Below, in pieces: positions 9,724-18,204 of a stretch of DNA of 64,000 nt (positions are counted from its first letter, which is position 1; every line of letters starts with the position of its first letter). Origin of the DNA: Methylobacterium sp. NMS14P (lineage in GTDB: Bacteria > Pseudomonadota > Alphaproteobacteria > Rhizobiales > Beijerinckiaceae); the NCBI RefSeq assembly GCF_028583545.1, contig NZ_CP087107.1, positions 62,001 to 126,000 of the forward strand, given 5' to 3'. The position numbers and the translations under genes were made by a program. The notes under the pieces were generated by a model. That model worked only from the letters and a program-made list of their open reading frames with translations, was not told where the DNA came from and ran no database searches.

Positions 9724-10671
9724 TCAGCGGGGCCTCGCCTCCCGGGCGGCGGGCTCCGGCGCCCCGCGCCAGGTCCCGAACAGGCTGAAATGCGGCCTCT
9801 CGCCCCCGGGTTCGACCGCGACCGTCGCGGTGCGGCCCGAGACCAGGCGGGTCTCGTCGGGAACGCCGTCCAGCCTGATCCGCACCGGGATGCGCTGGGC
9901 CAGCCGGACCCAGGCGAAGGTCGGGTTGACGCTGGCCAGCAGGTTCGAGCCGGCCGTGCGCTCGCGATCCTCGATGCCGCCCGCGAAGCTCTCCACGTGA
10001 CCGGTCAGCGCGGCATTCTCGCCCATCAGGCGGACGCTGGCCCTGTCGCCCACGCGGATGCGCGGGAGCTTCGTCTCCTCGAAGTATCCCTCGACGCGCA
10101 GCGTGTCGCTGTCGATGAGCGCCATCACGCCGCGCCCGGTGGAGACGTAGGTGCCGGGACGCAACTCCATGTTGGTGATGCGGCCGTTGACCGAGGCCTT
10201 CACCGCGGAGCGTTCGAGGTTGAGCCTGGCGAGGTCGCGGTCGGCCACCGCCTGTCCGTAGGCCGCCTTGGCTTCCAGGTCGGTCGCCCGGGCCGCCTCG
10301 ACCCTCTGCTGGGACGCGGCGGCGTCGCTGAGCTTCTGGTAGCGGACGTAGTCGGCGGCGGCCCGCTCGGCGGTCGCCTGCTTGCCCTCGACCATCGCCT
10401 CGGCCTGGCGCAGGGCCAGGTCGAAGCGCTCGGGGTCGATGCGGAACAGCACGTCGCCCCGCTTCACCACCTGGTTGTCCGCGACGAGAACCTCGGTGAC
10501 GAGGCCGGACACGTCGGGCGCCACCGCCACCACGTCGGCCCGCACCCGCCCGTCCCGGGTCCAGGGCGCCTCCATGTAGTAGTCCCACAGCGCCAGCCCG
10601 ACGACGATCGCGGCGGCGACCATCCCGAGGGTGACGAGGAGGCGGAACGAGAGGGCGAGCAGCCGGGGCAT
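9724..10671 (-). CDS. HlyD-family efflux periplasmic adaptor (AaeA-like)
   Basis: Membrane fusion protein of 315 residues. An N-terminal membrane anchor (about 7-27, LSFRLLVTLGMVAAAIVVGL) leads to WDYYMEAPWTRDGRVRADVV, the start of the biotinyl-lipoyl fold typical of the AaeA/EmrA branch. A helical hairpin follows (about 85-160), then the second lipoyl half (VKASVNGRITNMELRPGTYV) and beta-barrel. It would link an inner-membrane pump to the outer membrane. It ends the MarR-FUSC-AaeX-AaeA order, as in aromatic carboxylic acid efflux operons. The ATG was chosen because it places the anchor helix at the N-terminus. Confidence 0.9.
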   Translation of the reverse strand: MPRLLALSFRLLVTLGMVAAAIVVGLALWDYYMEAPWTRDGRVRADVVAVAPDVSGLVTEVLVADNQVVKRGDVLFRIDPERFDLALRQAEAMVEGKQATAERAAADYVRYQKLSDAAASQQRVEAARATDLEAKAAYGQAVADRDLARLNLERSAVKASVNGRITNMELRPGTYVSTGRGVMALIDSDTLRVEGYFEETKLPRIRVGDRASVRLMGENAALTGHVESFAGGIEDRERTAGSNLLASVNPTFAWVRLAQRIPVRIRLDGVPDETRLVSGRTATVAVEPGGERPHFSLFGTWRGAPEPAAREARPR

Positions 10672-10715
10672 GGGTGGGTCCGGAAGGTGTGGGCAGGGCG
10701 AGGCGGGGCGGCCGA

Positions 10716-10925
10716 TCAGGCGGTGAGCGGCACCGCGACCGAGACGACGCCGCCGAGGAGCACGACGTAGAGGGCGAGGTCGAACAGGGGCCGGTGCCAG
10801 ACCATGCGGTAGAACCCGGTCCGGGCCAGCAGCCACCGCAGGGGCAAGCTCAGGGCGAAGGCGATCAGCATCCAGGCCGCGAGGCTCGGGACGAAGACCC
10901 CGTAGAGGTCGAGTTCACCCGTCAT
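10716..10925 (-). CDS. AaeX-like small membrane protein (DUF1656)
   Basis: A 69-residue protein with two hydrophobic segments (about 8-28 and 45-66) and the DUF1656 hallmark start ELDLYGVFVPSLAAWML. The family sits beside aaeA/aaeB-type efflux genes; its role in the pump is unknown. The ATG overlaps the TGA of the FUSC gene (ATGA), so it is translationally coupled. Confidence 0.9.
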   Translation of the reverse strand: MTGELDLYGVFVPSLAAWMLIAFALSLPLRWLLARTGFYRMVWHRPLFDLALYVVLLGGVVSVAVPLTA

Positions 10926-12964
10926 GCCGCGAGCTCCGGAAGCGTGGTGGTGGGCCGGGTCGGCCGGTAGGGCGGCGCGTCCGGGAACAGGCCGCGCCGG
11001 ATGCCGACGAGAGCCATCAGCGCGGCCCGGCCGGGCGCCTGCCGCGCATCGCGGGAGACGGCGTCGAGCGCCCCGTCGACGGTGTCGAGCAGGCCGGGGG
11101 CGGGCCTGTCCGGCTCGGCTCCGAAGTGCCGCGCCAGCGCGGCGAGCAGCGCTTCGACCGCCTGCCGGGCCGGCTCCGAGAGTCGCCGCCGGTCGCGCCG
11201 CAGTTCCACGACGTTGATGCCGACCCGGACCTCGGCGAGGAGGTCGGCGGTCCATTCCGCGTCGTCGGACGGCAGGGCGGCGAGCCGCGGCGCGATCAGG
11301 CCGACCCGGTCGAGCATCAGGGCCGCGAGTTCGAGCCCGTTCTGCGCGCCCTGGCGCCCGGCGGCGCGGGCGAGGCTGCGGCGGTTGACGGTCCGCAGGC
11401 GCCGCGCCGACCAGCCGGCGCCGACCGAGCGGACGAGGCGCGTGACGATGGCCGCGACCCACATCCCGACGATGACCGCGACGGACGCGTTGGTGAAGGC
11501 CGCGAAGTCCCCCGTGTAGCTGCCCTGAAGGGCGATCATGGCCGAGCCGTTGACCGCCGCGCCCATCGCCAGGGGCGCCGTCCTCGGCTGGGCCATGAAC
11601 ACCCCGCAGATCAGGAGCGCCGGGGCCAGCGCCAGGGCGAGCATCTCGAAGGAGGTGGCCAGCGGCAGGATCGCGAACAGGTAGGCCCCCGACCCGAGGG
11701 CGCCGAGGATGGCCGAGTTGGCGAAGCTGACGATGAACGGGGCGGGGTCGTCCTGGGCTGCGAAGAACGAGCAGCCGACCGCGGCCATCATCGGCGCGGC
11801 CGAGCCGTGCGGCCACCCGGTCGCGATCCAGATCGCGCAGGTGACCAGGATGGTCAGGAACACGCCCAGAGCCGACAGCAGCGCCATGCCGTGGTCGCGG
11901 TGGCGGATCGTGCGCGCCGCCGCGGTGTACCGGAAGGTCAGGTCCTCGGTGACCGGCGTGCCGTCCGCGATGTGCCGCTGCAGGATGCGGGCGTCCTGGC
12001 GCAGGTCGATGAAGTCGCGCAGCCGCGCCAGCAGGCTCGCCAGCACGAGGGCGTCCCAGGACGGCCGCTCGCCGAGCCCGGATTCGAGGGCGTCCGCCTC
12101 GGCCTTCAGGCGGTCGGCTTGCGACTGCTCGGTGGTTCCGGAGGCGAGCCAGGCCGCCATGGCGTCGAGGAGCGCGCGCAGACGCTCCGGCAGCGCGTTC
12201 GCCCGCTCCAGCGTCTCGATGCGGTCCGAGACCGCGGAGGCGATCGGCAGGAACATCAGCATGTGCTGGCGCAGGGTCGCCATGGCATCCGCCGAGCGCT
12301 CCGCACCGGTCATGTCGTAGCGCAGCGGCGTCGCCAGGGCATCGAACGCGACGGCGTCCGAGGCGAGCTTCAGCCGGGTCGCCTGCGTGTCCTTCGTCGT
12401 GCGGGTGCGGCCGAGGACGTCGACGACCCAGCCCCTCGCGTCGCGCAGCCAGAGGTCGAGCCGGCCGGAGATCACCGGCGCCACCGACTGCGGCAGCACG
12501 ATCGTGTTCACGAGGCTGGCGCAGAGGATGCCGAGGGTGATCTCCTCGGCCCGGGTCACGGCGATATCGAACATCGTCCCGGGATCGCCGACGGCCGGGA
12601 AGCCGATCAGCGCCGCCGTGTAGCCGCCGAGCATCATCACGTAGCTGCGCGGGGTGCGGTCGAGGAGGGAGACGTACAGGCACGTCGCGACCCAGGTCGC
12701 GATGGCGAGCGTCAGGAGTTCCGGCGCGTTCACGAGGTTCGGCACGAGGGCCACTGTGACCACGGCCCCGAGCAGGGTGCCGAGCACCCGGTAGAGCGCC
12801 TTGGAGCGGGTCGCGCCGGCGAGCACCTGGCTGGTGATGTAGACGGTGCCGAGCGCCCAGTAGGGATTCGGCAGGTCGATCCAGAACGCCAGGAACAGGG
12901 CCAGCATGCCGGCCCCGAAGGTCTTGAGCGCGAAGGCCCAGTCGCGCCAGCCCGGAAGGGTCAT
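10922..12964 (-). CDS. FUSC-family inner-membrane efflux protein (AaeB-like)
   Basis: A 680-residue transporter with two membrane blocks. The first has about six helices (residues ~10-170; WALGTVYITSQVLAGATRSK is the fusaric-acid-resistance signature). The second is at about 355-500 (ALGVFLTILVTCAIWIATGW). They are separated by a long cytoplasmic helical region, and a cytoplasmic C-terminal region follows. The length and layout match the AaeB/PET family, which exports aromatic acids and similar compounds with a HlyD partner. The gene starts in the stop of the MarR gene (ATGA overlap) and is followed, again overlapping, by aaeX, so the four genes form one transcript. The substrate cannot be read from sequence. 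Confidence 0.92.
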   Translation of the reverse strand: MTLPGWRDWAFALKTFGAGMLALFLAFWIDLPNPYWALGTVYITSQVLAGATRSKALYRVLGTLLGAVVTVALVPNLVNAPELLTLAIATWVATCLYVSLLDRTPRSYVMMLGGYTAALIGFPAVGDPGTMFDIAVTRAEEITLGILCASLVNTIVLPQSVAPVISGRLDLWLRDARGWVVDVLGRTRTTKDTQATRLKLASDAVAFDALATPLRYDMTGAERSADAMATLRQHMLMFLPIASAVSDRIETLERANALPERLRALLDAMAAWLASGTTEQSQADRLKAEADALESGLGERPSWDALVLASLLARLRDFIDLRQDARILQRHIADGTPVTEDLTFRYTAAARTIRHRDHGMALLSALGVFLTILVTCAIWIATGWPHGSAAPMMAAVGCSFFAAQDDPAPFIVSFANSAILGALGSGAYLFAILPLATSFEMLALALAPALLICGVFMAQPRTAPLAMGAAVNGSAMIALQGSYTGDFAAFTNASVAVIVGMWVAAIVTRLVRSVGAGWSARRLRTVNRRSLARAAGRQGAQNGLELAALMLDRVGLIAPRLAALPSDDAEWTADLLAEVRVGINVVELRRDRRRLSEPARQAVEALLAALARHFGAEPDRPAPGLLDTVDGALDAVSRDARQAPGRAALMALVGIRRGLFPDAPPYRPTRPTTTLPELAA

Positions 12965-13458
12965 TCCGCGGCCTCGCCGTGCCGCGCGCCGGCCCCGGCG
13001 TCCCCGGGCTCCACCGCACCGCGGACATGATCCTGCAGGGCCTGGAACACCCGCAGCCCGGCCTCCAGGTCGGCGGCGCTCACCGTGGCGAAGGCCGCGT
13101 CCCGCAGACGCTCCAGATCCGCCTCGATCCGCGCGACGACCGCCTGCCCCGCCGGCGTCAGGGTCAGCACCTTCGCGCGGCGGTCGGTGGGGTCTTCCCG
13201 GCGGGCGACGAGGTCCGCCTTCTCCAGTTGATCCAGGAGCCGCACCAGCGACGGGCCCTCGATGCCGATCGCGTCCGCCAGGATGGTCTGACGCGGCGCG
13301 CCGCCCATGCGGGCGATCAGCACCAGCGGCAGGGCCTTGGCCTCCGAGAGGCCGTGCGCCTCGGTCGACGCGTTGGCGAGCCGCCGCCACTGGCGTCCGG
13401 ACAGGAGCAGCCTGTGGGTGTAGGCCAGACGCAGCTGGCGCAGGGTCTCGGCTGCCAT
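12961..13458 (-). CDS. MarR-family transcriptional regulator
   Basis: A 165-residue winged-helix regulator. The MarR core is clear: helix-turn-helix APRQTILADAIGIEGPSLVRLLDQL (about 55-80) followed by the wing VARREDPTDRRAKVLTLTPAG. It leads the efflux operon, overlapping the FUSC start, and a perfect palindrome at 13512-13531 upstream is the likely operator. It therefore probably represses its own operon and is relieved by an aromatic ligand. The ATG at 13458 (MAAETLRQLRLAY) was chosen over a further upstream in-frame ATG because it has a GGGAGAA ribosome site and because the longer form would start inside the operator. Confidence 0.9.
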   Translation of the reverse strand: MAAETLRQLRLAYTHRLLLSGRQWRRLANASTEAHGLSEAKALPLVLIARMGGAPRQTILADAIGIEGPSLVRLLDQLEKADLVARREDPTDRRAKVLTLTPAGQAVVARIEADLERLRDAAFATVSAADLEAGLRVFQALQDHVRGAVEPGDAGAGARHGEAAE

Positions 13459-13511
13459 CTCGCTTCTCCCGGTCGACGGCGAGGGATCACGCCCTGCGGC
13501 CCGGCGCGTAT

Positions 13512-13531
13512 ATTGATAGCAGACTATCAAT
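13512..13531. promoter_or_regulatory. Probable MarR operator palindrome
   Basis: Perfect 8-base inverted repeat ATTGATAG, spacer CAGA, CTATCAAT, about 55 bases upstream of the MarR start. A second palindrome, TGATGCATCA, follows at 13535-13544. Length and AT-rich symmetry match MarR-type operators. Confidence 0.65.
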
Positions 13532-13796
13532 TAGTGATGCATCATTCAAGAGTGCGTGCCGGCCCTCGAGCGGTTGAACGTGGCGCACCCGGAGGTCGGA
13601 CGTTGCGACGCCATCTCACCCCCTCGATGTTCGTGGCCCTGTTCCCGGACTGGGCGCCGCCTCGCCGATCAGGTCCGGGTGCCGTGTCGAACCTGACATG
13701 GAAACGCGCTTCGAAAATCTCATCGGGCTAGGGCTGGCGCCGTTCCCGACCGGATTGGGACGGCGGCGCTCGTCGAGCCCTCGGCGCGCGTGGCGC

Positions 13797-13915
13797 GCGT
13801 CCCTTCTCCTGTGCGGGAGAGGTCCGCTTTCGCAGAAAGCCGGGTGAGGGGTTCGCCCTAGCCGGAAGGACCTGATCCCTCACCCCAGCCCTCTCACGCA
13901 CGGGAGAGGGGGCAT
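13797..13915. repeat. Palindromic intergenic repeat element
   Basis: A dyad-rich element. GGGTGAGGG (13842-13850) pairs with CCCTCACCC (13877-13885), and both sides carry GGGAGAG-type arms that also fold on themselves (CCCTCTC...GGGAGAGGG near 13889-13910). This pattern of CCCTCACCC and CGGGAGAGG words is familiar from dispersed non-coding repeats in Hyphomicrobiales. The rest of the gap 13545-14220 shows no supportable gene. Confidence 0.55.
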
Positions 13916-14220
13916 GGCGCGGCTGTCTCGACCGGAGTCGTCGTCCTTCCAAGTCCTTGCAGCACGATCGGGAACAGCTCTCGGTCTCGACGGTGGGACG
14001 TCTGGATTCAGGCGCCGTCGCTTGCGTCCGCTTCGGGCCGCACTGGCAGCGGCCTTCAAGCCCGGGTCGGGCCGCCATCGGGATGGCCGTTCAGGGAGGG
14101 GTCTGCCGGTCCGCTCCTGAGCGACGAAGCGCGGAAGGCGACGCTGCCGCCAAGTCCGCGCACGATTTCGAACGGACGTCTCTACAACCTTCGTCACTTG
14201 GCCGGCAATATACAGTTAAA

Positions 14221-14237
14221 TTTAGAAATATTCGTGG
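14221..14237. promoter_or_regulatory. Possible Irr-type iron control element upstream of the receptor gene
   Basis: TTTAGAA-ATA-TTC matches the left half and centre of the rhizobial ICE box (TTTAGAA-N3-TTCTAAA, 10 of 14 positions). It lies in an AT-rich island (about 14200-14400), 234 bases before the TonB receptor start. Tentative. Confidence 0.3.
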
Positions 14238-14470
14238 CGATAATGTAAATCGACGGCAGGATACATCTCCTTCAAACCATACGCGTCGCGGCAGAGTTGA
14301 AATTTTATTTATTCCAATCTCACTGAGTTACATTGTGGCAACATGGACCATCTCGTTCGAGATTGCCGCGCGCCGCCTATTGTCAATGTCCAATATCTGT
14401 CGAATGGGAGCGCGTGGGGCTGCGGGTGCCAGTTGTCCCGCAACGCTGCATACCCTGGAACCGCGTTCGC

Positions 14471-16648
14471 ATGTCGAGTCACGGAAACTGTTCCGTCATC
14501 CTCTCCCTCACCTTGCTGATCGCTATCGGCGCCGTGTCCGATGCGTCCGCCCAGAGCGAGGTCCGGCTCGACGAACTCTCGGTGGAAGCCCGCGGCGGCG
14601 GACAGGCCCCTGTGACCTCCCCGACGGCGATCATCGGATCGCCGCCGCCGACCTATCCCGGCGATGTCGTCGGCTCAGGCTCGCGGCTCGGGCTGCTCGG
14701 CAACCGCAACGTCTTCGATCAGCCCTTCAGCTCGACCAGCTACACGGACAAGCTCATCCGCGACCAGCAGGCCCGCAACGTTCAGGACGTGGTCAACAAC
14801 GATCCGTCCATCCGCACCAATGTACCGGCTTTCTCCGGCATCCTCGGCTTCTTCATCCGCGGATTTCCGGTCTTCGCCCAGGACATTGCCTTCAACGGCC
14901 TGTTCGGCGTCGCCGATGCGTTCAACCCGGCGATCGAGCCGATCGAGCGCGTCGAGGTGCTGCGCGGGCCGTCCACGCTGCTCTCCGGCGTCCCGCCCTT
15001 CGGCAATATCGGCGGCATCATCAACCTGATCCCGAAGCGCGCCGGTGAGGAGCCGCTCAACCGCGTCACCCTCGGCTACAGCTCGGACGCCCAGGTCTAC
15101 AAGGCCGTCGATGTGAGCCGCCGCTTCGGCGACGCGAAGGAGTGGGGCATCCGCTTCAACGGTGCCTTCAACAACGGCAACACCCCGATCGACAATCAGA
15201 GCGTACATTTCGGCGTCGCGGCCCTCGCCCTCGACTATCGCGGCGAGCGCCTGCGGGCGAGCCTCGATCTCGGATACCAGGAACTCGACTTCACTTCGCC
15301 GCTGCGCAACCGCAACGTGGCGGCAGGCGTGCGCATCCCCCGCGCGCCGGACCTGAACCTGAACCAGCAGCAGCCGTGGGAGTATCGCGACAGCGCCAAC
15401 CAGCAGCTCGCCACGCGGATCGAGTACGACCTCACGCCCGATCTCACCGTCTACGGCGCCTACGGCGTCTCGAATTTCCGGCAGGAATACTTCGGCGGCG
15501 TCCTGACTATCTTCAACGCCCGCGGCGACTATCGCGACCCGGTCAGCTACCTGCCGTTCCACATCGTCAACCAGACGGCGGAGGCGGGACTGCGCGGCAC
15601 TGTCGAGACCGGACCCATCAAGCACAGCTTCGGCTTGGCGACGGTCGGGTTCTGGCAGGACCTCGCCCAGCCGCCGGCGCAGAATGTCGGTGCGCCGATC
15701 GTCTCGAACCTCTACGCCCCGGTCTATCTCCCCCCGCGCTCGACCCTCGGCCTGTCGGACGCGACGCCGCGCACGTCGAGCCGGATCAACCGCAGCATCG
15801 CCGTCGCCGACACCCTGTCGGTCCTCGACGACCGCGTGCTGCTCACCCTCGGCGGCCGCTGGCAGAGCCTCGACGTGAACGCGTACAACCCGGTCACGGG
15901 ATTCCGGACCGGTGCGAGCGAGAGCGGCGCCTTCTCGCCGGGGATCGGCCTCGTGGTGAAGCCGTGGGAGCGGCTCTCGCTCTACGCCAACTACATCGAG
16001 GGCCTGACCTCCCCGGCTCCGCCCGTGAACGCCGCCAACGCCACCGCCGCCTTCCCGGCCTTCGTCTCCCGCCAGACCGAGGTCGGCGCCAAGTACGATT
16101 TCGGCGCCGTCGGCGTCGGCTTCGCCGCCTTCGAGATCGAGCAGCCCTCCGGCTTCCTCGACGCCCGCACCCTCGTGTTCTCGGTCGACGGACGCCAGCG
16201 CAACAGCGGCATCGAGCTCACCGTGTTCGGCGAACCGGTGCCGGGCATCCGCGTCCTGGGCGGGGTCAGCCTGCTCGACGGCGTGCAGGTGCGGGCCCAG
16301 GATCCCCGCAATGTCGGCCGCGTCGCGGTCGGCGTGCCGGACGTGCAGCTCAACCTCTACGGCGAGTACGACCTGCCGCCGGGCCTCATTCCAGGCCTGA
16401 CGGTCACCGGCCGGGTGATCTACACGTCGGCCCAGTACTACGACCTCGCCAACAGCCAGAAGATCCCGGACTGGGCGACCCTCGACGTCGGCCTGCGCTA
16501 CGCTACCACGTTGCAGGACCGGCCGCTGACCCTGCGGGCGAACGTCGTCAACCTGTCGGGCAACAACTACTGGGCGTCGACCGGCAGGGGCATCCTGAGC
16601 CAGGGCACGCCGCGGACGTTCCTGCTCTCGGCATCGTTGGATTTCTGA
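14471..16648 (+). CDS. TonB-dependent siderophore receptor
   Basis: Outer-membrane receptor of 725 residues. The signal peptide at 1-27 (SLTLLIAIGAVSDASA) was used to choose the ATG. The plug domain (about 75-200) contains RNVQDVVNNDPSIRTN, IRGFPVFAQDIAFNGL and VEVLRGPSTLLSGVPP, then GNIGGIINLIPKRA, the usual end of a ferric-siderophore plug. A 22-strand barrel fills the rest, with aromatic-rich alternating strands, and the protein ends in SASLDF with the C-terminal Phe required for outer-membrane insertion. It stands alone with no TonB or sigma/anti-sigma genes beside it. An AT-rich leader with a possible iron box precedes it. The ligand is unknown; the absence of an N-terminal signalling extension argues against cell-surface signalling. 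Confidence 0.93.
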   Translation: MSSHGNCSVILSLTLLIAIGAVSDASAQSEVRLDELSVEARGGGQAPVTSPTAIIGSPPPTYPGDVVGSGSRLGLLGNRNVFDQPFSSTSYTDKLIRDQQARNVQDVVNNDPSIRTNVPAFSGILGFFIRGFPVFAQDIAFNGLFGVADAFNPAIEPIERVEVLRGPSTLLSGVPPFGNIGGIINLIPKRAGEEPLNRVTLGYSSDAQVYKAVDVSRRFGDAKEWGIRFNGAFNNGNTPIDNQSVHFGVAALALDYRGERLRASLDLGYQELDFTSPLRNRNVAAGVRIPRAPDLNLNQQQPWEYRDSANQQLATRIEYDLTPDLTVYGAYGVSNFRQEYFGGVLTIFNARGDYRDPVSYLPFHIVNQTAEAGLRGTVETGPIKHSFGLATVGFWQDLAQPPAQNVGAPIVSNLYAPVYLPPRSTLGLSDATPRTSSRINRSIAVADTLSVLDDRVLLTLGGRWQSLDVNAYNPVTGFRTGASESGAFSPGIGLVVKPWERLSLYANYIEGLTSPAPPVNAANATAAFPAFVSRQTEVGAKYDFGAVGVGFAAFEIEQPSGFLDARTLVFSVDGRQRNSGIELTVFGEPVPGIRVLGGVSLLDGVQVRAQDPRNVGRVAVGVPDVQLNLYGEYDLPPGLIPGLTVTGRVIYTSAQYYDLANSQKIPDWATLDVGLRYATTLQDRPLTLRANVVNLSGNNYWASTGRGILSQGTPRTFLLSASLDF

Positions 16649-16741
16649 CGCTGTGGACCCGTTCGGGCGCACCGTGCGACTCAGGGTGGTCCTCGGCACC
16701 AGGCCGCTCATCGGCGCCCAACGGGCACGGTACGCGGAAAG

Positions 16742-16759
16742 CCGGAGGTCCACCTCCGG
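16742..16759. terminator. Possible bidirectional terminator hairpin
   Basis: Perfect 8-base stem CCGGAGGT / ACCTCCGG with a 2-base centre, between the convergent receptor and SDR genes. There is no T run, and a 2-base loop is tight, so the function is uncertain. Confidence 0.35.
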
Positions 16760-16879
16760 TGCGAGAGACACGGGAGCACACGGCGTCGAACGATCGACGT
16801 CGTTCGACACCGCTCGTCCCGCGTTTCGCTCCTGCGCGCCGTCTGGCTGGACCATGCGCGCAGGTCTCGTCGCCGTATA

Positions 16880-17626
16880 TCAGCGAATGCCGCCGCTGGC
16901 GGTGATGTTCTCGCCGGTGAGCCAGCGCGCGTCGTCGGACGCGAGGAATGCCACGACCGTGGCGATATCTTCCGGCTGACCGGCACGGCCGAGCGGCGTC
17001 TGCGCGACGAGACCTGTCTCCATCTCGGAACCGACGACGCCCGCCGTGTGCGTGCCCTCGGTCACCACGAAGCCCGGGCTGACGACGTTCACGCGTATCT
17101 TGCGCGGGGCCAGCTCGTTGGCGAGCACCCCCGATATGGCGTTCACCGCGCCCTTGGTGCCGGCGTACACCGCCGCGGTCGGCGTGTGCACGTGCGTGAT
17201 CGCCGAGGAGATGTTCACGATGCTCGCGCCCTCGCCGAGATGCTTCGCGGCCGCCCGGGTCGCCAGCAGAATGCCGAGCACGTTGACGTCGAACTGGCGG
17301 CGATAGTGTTCCTCGGTGACCTCCTCGATCGCCGCGAACTCGTAGATGCCGGAGTTGTTGACGAGCACGTCGAGCCGCCCGAATTCCCGCACCGCCGCCT
17401 CGATCACACCCTGCGCCTCGGACGCTCTGGAGACGTCCCCCTGGACCGCGACGGCCCTGCCGCCGGCCGACGTGATCGCCGCCACGACGGCGTCGGCCCC
17501 GGCCTTGCTGGACGCGTAGTTCACCACCACAGCGGCGCCGTCCTGCGCCAGCGCCCTGGCGATCCCCGCACCGATGCCCTTGGATGCTCCGGTCACGACG
17601 GCGACCTTGCCCGCAAGCTTCGACAT
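16880..17626 (-). CDS. SDR-family NAD(P)-dependent oxidoreductase
   Basis: Classical short-chain dehydrogenase of 248 residues. The cofactor motif TGASKGIG is at 12-19, NNSG at about 90-93 (Ser in place of the usual Ala), catalytic Ser in NISSAI at 140-141, and YAGTK giving Tyr154/Lys158. The C-terminal region reads RIRVNVVSPGFVVTEGTHT and GRAGQPEDIATVVAFLASD. The acceptor NYASSK after the second strand suggests NADP(H) use, as in 3-oxoacyl-ACP-reductase-like members. It is divergent from an ArsR regulator with a shared operator between them, so it is probably induced by a signal that regulator senses. The substrate is not evident. Confidence 0.92.
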   Translation of the reverse strand: MSKLAGKVAVVTGASKGIGAGIARALAQDGAAVVVNYASSKAGADAVVAAITSAGGRAVAVQGDVSRASEAQGVIEAAVREFGRLDVLVNNSGIYEFAAIEEVTEEHYRRQFDVNVLGILLATRAAAKHLGEGASIVNISSAITHVHTPTAAVYAGTKGAVNAISGVLANELAPRKIRVNVVSPGFVVTEGTHTAGVVGSEMETGLVAQTPLGRAGQPEDIATVVAFLASDDARWLTGENITASGGIR

Positions 17627-17676
17627 GTGTGCTATCTCCGATACGGGCCGGCTCCGGGATGGCAGCCATCGACCCA

Positions 17677-17697
17677 TAGTTCGGAACTTCGGAACTA
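17677..17697. promoter_or_regulatory. Probable ArsR-type operator between divergent genes
   Basis: Inverted repeat TAGTTC (17677-17682) and GAACTA (17692-17697) around a core containing a second GGAAC word, between the SDR gene (start 17626) and the ArsR gene (start 17733). It is well placed to control both promoters. Confidence 0.55.
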
Positions 17698-17732
17698 ACG
17701 GAGCGTCGTTCAAGACCCCATATGGACGAAAT

Positions 17733-18098
17733 ATGAGACCGCTGTTTCACCCCGCGATCGAGGACGTGCGTCCAGAGGCGATCCTGCACGCGCTCGCCGA
17801 CCCGAGCCGGGCCGCCATCTTCGCCAAGATCATGCGGGCGGGCTGCGTCGAGGCCTGCTCGGCCGTCTCGGCGGTCGGGGACCGGGTCATCCCGAAATCC
17901 TCGCTGTCCAACCACTTCAAGGTTCTGCGCGAGGCCGGATTGATCCGGAGCGAACGACACGGCGTCGAGGTGCGCAACCATTCCCGCTGGATCGAGGTGG
18001 AGGCGCGCTTTCCCGGTCTGCTGGCAGGGATCATCAACGCCTACGCTTCGGACGTAGGCTCCGACCTGCCTGCCGCGAAGACAACCACGTCGCGATAG
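17733..18098 (+). CDS. ArsR-family transcriptional regulator
   Basis: A 121-residue winged-helix regulator. The N-terminus HPAIEDVRPEAILHALADPSR leads into the ArsR helix-turn-helix (KSSLSNHFKVLREAGLIRSE, about 55-75) and wing (HGVEVRNHSRWIEVEARFP). The metal-site CxC of arsenic sensors is not present in the recognition helix. Two Cys (GCVEAC, about 33-38) lie just before it and might act as a redox switch. It faces the SDR gene 106 bases away, over a palindrome, and most likely represses it. The ATG at 17733 gives the usual family length; the longer open frame runs into the SDR gene. Confidence 0.88.
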   Translation: MRPLFHPAIEDVRPEAILHALADPSRAAIFAKIMRAGCVEACSAVSAVGDRVIPKSSLSNHFKVLREAGLIRSERHGVEVRNHSRWIEVEARFPGLLAGIINAYASDVGSDLPAAKTTTSR

Positions 18099-18204
18099 AG
18101 ACGCCAGCTAGATCTGCGTCCGGGAACGCTCCTGGCCTTGACGCGGCAAACCTGTTGGCGCCGAGCCCGAGTTTTCGAGCATTCTGGATCCTGATGGCTG
18201 GATC

